Shown: positions 6,199 to 8,095 of the stretch, piece by piece
Layout: each line of letters opens with the position of its first letter
How positions within the stretch are numbered: the first letter of the stretch is position 1
NCBI GenBank assembly: GCA_964505325.1
Contig: CAZDHT010000248.1
Coordinates: 1-8,095 of the forward strand
Origin: CAZDHT01 sp964505325
GTDB lineage: Bacteria; Planctomycetota; PUPC01
Reading direction: 5' to 3'
DNA length: 8,095 nucleotides
Made by a program: the position numbers and the translations under genes
The notes under the pieces: generated by a model
Seen by the model: only the letters and a program-made list of their open reading frames with translations
The model's database searches: none
What the model was told of the DNA's origin: nothing

Positions 6199-7788
6199 AT
6201 GATCGTCCACGCCGTCGTGATTGCTCTCGTGCTGCTGGGCGCGATCTGTGCGCTGTTGGCCGTGCTACAGGTTGTTCGCCAGAAGCGCGGCCCAGGGGGG
6301 AGACGCCGAGGTGGTACGTTGCCGGCAGCAGCCCCAGATCAGCCAGGTCTGCACCCCAAGGATTTCCAGGGGTTCCAAGCTCTGTTGGACGAACATGCTC
6401 CGGCGATGCTCCAACATCTGGCCCAGTACCGCCAGGCGGCAGGAGCCGGCGGGATTGAGCGGTTGGCCTCGTCCTACCATGAGTCCTCGCCGAAGAAGGT
6501 CAGAAAAACGGTCCTCGCCGTGTTCGACAGGCTCTATGCCGCGGGCGACCCAGACGACGCGCTGCTGGACAGCGTTCTGGACGATGTTCAGAGCCTGAGA
6601 CAGGCAGACGAGGGTGGGGCAGCGGCGCAACTCCTGTCGGAGATCCAGCGCGTCTCCCCCGCCCAGTTGGGAGCCTTGTTTCTTCTCCAGCAGCTTTTCG
6701 ATGTGACGGAGTCTCGGGCCTCAAAGATCGGCGACAAGCTGAAGGACCTCACGAGGCAGGAAATCCCCTCGGCCGGGGTTGGATTGGAGAGTCGGATGGC
6801 CCGGCTCCTTTCGGAGACCTACGAACTTGCGGATGAGCTGTCTGCCACGTTGCCGCGCCCGAAAGACAAGAACAAAGCGTCGCGGCGAGCGGCGCTGGAG
6901 GCAAGCCGCGAATCGATTCGAAAGTGGCGAGACGGAAGCGCCACGCTCAATGACCCCACAATGGCGCAACTGCCCGAGGGCATTCTTCTGCGTCAAATCG
7001 TTCTTGGGCGGCTGTGGGGTAAGATCAACGATTTCATGGCCAAGAGTGGTGGGCGCGCGGAAGAACCTCCGTGGGCGGAGACACCACGTGCGGGGGCGGC
7101 AGCCGCCCCAGTTGGGCGCCGCAGCACGTCCGCCTTGGCTCTGGCCGGCTTGGCCGTGGTGTTTTTCGGTCTCGCAGGCGCGGTGTGGGTGGCGGTGCAC
7201 TGGCGCCGCTTCGACGCGGAGCGCGCGGTCGTGAACATCGTGAAGATAGAGACGCCCACTGGGACCGGAACAGGCTTCTTCATCCAACGAGGCGGCTGGA
7301 TCGTGTCAAACTGCCACGTCGTTCGACCCCACAAGGAAGTTACTGTCAAGGTCAAGACCCCACGTCGGCACGACGCGCCGCCCCAGTCCCTCGTGGCCAA
7401 GGTCGTTTCCAGCAGCCGGGCGAACGACGTTGCGATCCTGCGAGTGGCGGATCCTTACGCACCTGCGGAGATGCCGAAGGGATTTCGCATGGCGCGGGGA
7501 GTTGCGTTCAGGCGGGGGCAGACCGTTCACGTATTGGGGAACCCGCTCGGCCTGAGCGACATCTATACGTCGGGAAAGGTGATGAAGGTCCAAGACGGCA
7601 CAGCGCTGATCGACGTGAAAGTCGGGCCTGGGAACAGCGGCGGGCCCGTGTGTGACGACGAAGGCGTCGTGATCGGCATCGCTACGGCACGTGCTGAGCG
7701 CGGGAAGAGCGGCTTTGACTACGCAGTGGCCGTCTCGACCGAAGCGGTTTGGCAGCTGATCGATCAGCTCGAGCGGAAGCAGCGGTGA
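6199..7788 (+). CDS. Membrane-anchored trypsin-like (HtrA/S1C-type) serine protease
   Basis: 529 aa. A first membrane segment (3-26) is followed by the basic run RQKRGPGGRRR, so the middle part is probably cytoplasmic. Residues 50-290 form a charged, largely helical region of unknown fold. A second membrane segment (311-334), preceded by GRR, places the protease domain (340-529) outside the cytoplasm. The chymotrypsin-fold triad is clear: His373 in SNCHVV, Asp410 in ANDVAILRV and Ser480 in VGPGNSGGPV. GNPLGL (447-452) is also typical of the HtrA group. No PDZ domain follows; the protein ends soon after the barrel. It starts 28 bases after secDF with no visible terminator, so co-transcription is likely; GGAG lies 11 bases before the ATG. 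The link to SecDF suggests a role in handling exported or membrane proteins, with the cytoplasmic part perhaps sensing or binding a partner; that is inference. Confidence 0.93.
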   Translation: MIVHAVVIALVLLGAICALLAVLQVVRQKRGPGGRRRGGTLPAAAPDQPGLHPKDFQGFQALLDEHAPAMLQHLAQYRQAAGAGGIERLASSYHESSPKKVRKTVLAVFDRLYAAGDPDDALLDSVLDDVQSLRQADEGGAAAQLLSEIQRVSPAQLGALFLLQQLFDVTESRASKIGDKLKDLTRQEIPSAGVGLESRMARLLSETYELADELSATLPRPKDKNKASRRAALEASRESIRKWRDGSATLNDPTMAQLPEGILLRQIVLGRLWGKINDFMAKSGGRAEEPPWAETPRAGAAAAPVGRRSTSALALAGLAVVFFGLAGAVWVAVHWRRFDAERAVVNIVKIETPTGTGTGFFIQRGGWIVSNCHVVRPHKEVTVKVKTPRRHDAPPQSLVAKVVSSSRANDVAILRVADPYAPAEMPKGFRMARGVAFRRGQTVHVLGNPLGLSDIYTSGKVMKVQDGTALIDVKVGPGNSGGPVCDDEGVVIGIATARAERGKSGFDYAVAVSTEAVWQLIDQLERKQR

Positions 7789-7833
7789 GATAGGAAGGCG
7801 CTGAGTATCCATAGATCCGGGGAGTGAAGACCA

Positions 7834-7860
7834 ATGACAAAATGTCTTTTGCGCTGTCAT
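7834..7860. terminator. Weak hairpin between convergent genes, possible terminator
   Basis: GACA-AAA-TGTC (7836-7846) is followed by TTTT, and a wider pairing ATGACA (7834-7839) with TGTCAT (7855-7860) is also possible. It lies where the rightward protease gene meets the end of a leftward gene, so a terminator is expected here. The stem is only 4 to 6 base pairs and AT-rich, so this is a weak call. The rest of 7789-7833 shows no gene. Confidence 0.2.
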
Positions 7861-8095
7861 CGCCGGGCGGCCACGTCAGCACGCGGGCACGACCAGAGCG
7901 CCTGGGCGACCACTCGGTGACCATCGATTATCAGCGGCGCAAAGAGCTTGTTCTCAATCGGCACGTCCTTTCGGACCGCCCAAGCGTATAGAACTCCGTG
8001 CTCTCGTGCCAAAGGGATTATGTCATCCTCCCCTCCCGTCCCCCCCAAAGGGGGGAGGCGACAGTCTGGACAACGGGCACGGTAAGGTGACCGGG
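7857..8095 (-). CDS. Partial leftward gene, C-terminal part of an unknown protein
   Basis: On the minus strand this frame is open from the right edge to a TGA at 7859-7857, about 78 codons. The product reads YRARCPDC near the edge, then GGEDDIIPLAREHGVLYAWA, later ENKLFAPLIIDGHRVVAQAL, and ends ADVAARR. Its mixed hydrophobic and charged composition looks like real protein. CPDC could be half of a zinc site, though no partner pair is visible apart from a lone Cys near the end. The family is not recognised. A TTG at 8048 would be an internal start, but the frame continues beyond it. The segment at 8027-8058 is a C/G homopolymer run coding PPLGGTGGED, which is odd for a folded domain and might mark a low-complexity linker or non-coding DNA before a later start. 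Confidence 0.5.
   Translation of the reverse strand, partial: RSPYRARCPDCRLPPLGGTGGEDDIIPLAREHGVLYAWAVRKDVPIENKLFAPLIIDGHRVVAQALWSCPRADVAARR
8027..8058. other. C-run/G-run hairpin and possible G-quadruplex motif
   Basis: Seven C (8040-8046), AAA, then six G (8050-8055) can form a strong hairpin. Upstream on the plus strand, CCTCCCCTCCC (8027-8037) adds C tracts. On the minus strand the G tracts of three or more, separated by 1 to 2 bases, satisfy the usual four-tract quadruplex pattern if the run of seven is split. The motif lies inside or at the start of the leftward partial gene, so on its transcript it could affect translation or stop RNA polymerase. Function is unknown. Confidence 0.55.

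Overview
The window is bacterial and GC-rich, with GTG and TTG starts common among the genes. It carries four well-supported rightward genes, two probable genes cut by the window edges, one small putative gene and one possible transposase remnant. The lineage cannot be fixed from the sequence. A fused SecD-SecF protein together with a cobalamin-fold radical SAM protein and a ParB-like protein would suit several GC-rich phyla (Planctomycetota or a similar, possibly uncultured, group); this is a weak inference. No rRNA, tRNA or CRISPR array was seen.

Left part (1-2087). A probable leftward gene is cut by the left edge. It is followed by a stretch of about 375 bases with no convincing gene but with a 16-base dyad and short direct repeats. 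Next is a radical SAM protein (about 432 aa) with an N-terminal cobalamin-binding-like fold and an iron-sulfur motif spaced CX4CX2C. After it comes a putative 56-residue ORF with coding-like composition.

Middle part (2088-3767). An orphan ParB-like protein (408 aa) has no ParA beside it and reads GARR where the family has GERR. About 450 bases without an intact gene follow. They hold a possible decayed transposase tail, a 15-base dyad and a good sigma-70-type promoter (TTGACT, 17 bases, TAGAAT). A leader of about 165 nt with several short repeats then leads to the next gene.

Right part (3768-8095). A fused, divergent SecDF (800 aa, 12 predicted membrane segments) keeps the proton-pathway residues but has lost several signature motifs. 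It is followed 28 bases later by a double-membrane-span trypsin-like (HtrA-type) serine protease without a PDZ domain. The two are probably one operon driven by the promoter above. A protein-export motor paired with a membrane-anchored protease facing outward suggests an export or envelope quality-control module; this pair is the most interesting thing in the window. A convergent leftward gene of unknown function ends just beyond the protease and runs off the right edge through a G-rich hairpin.
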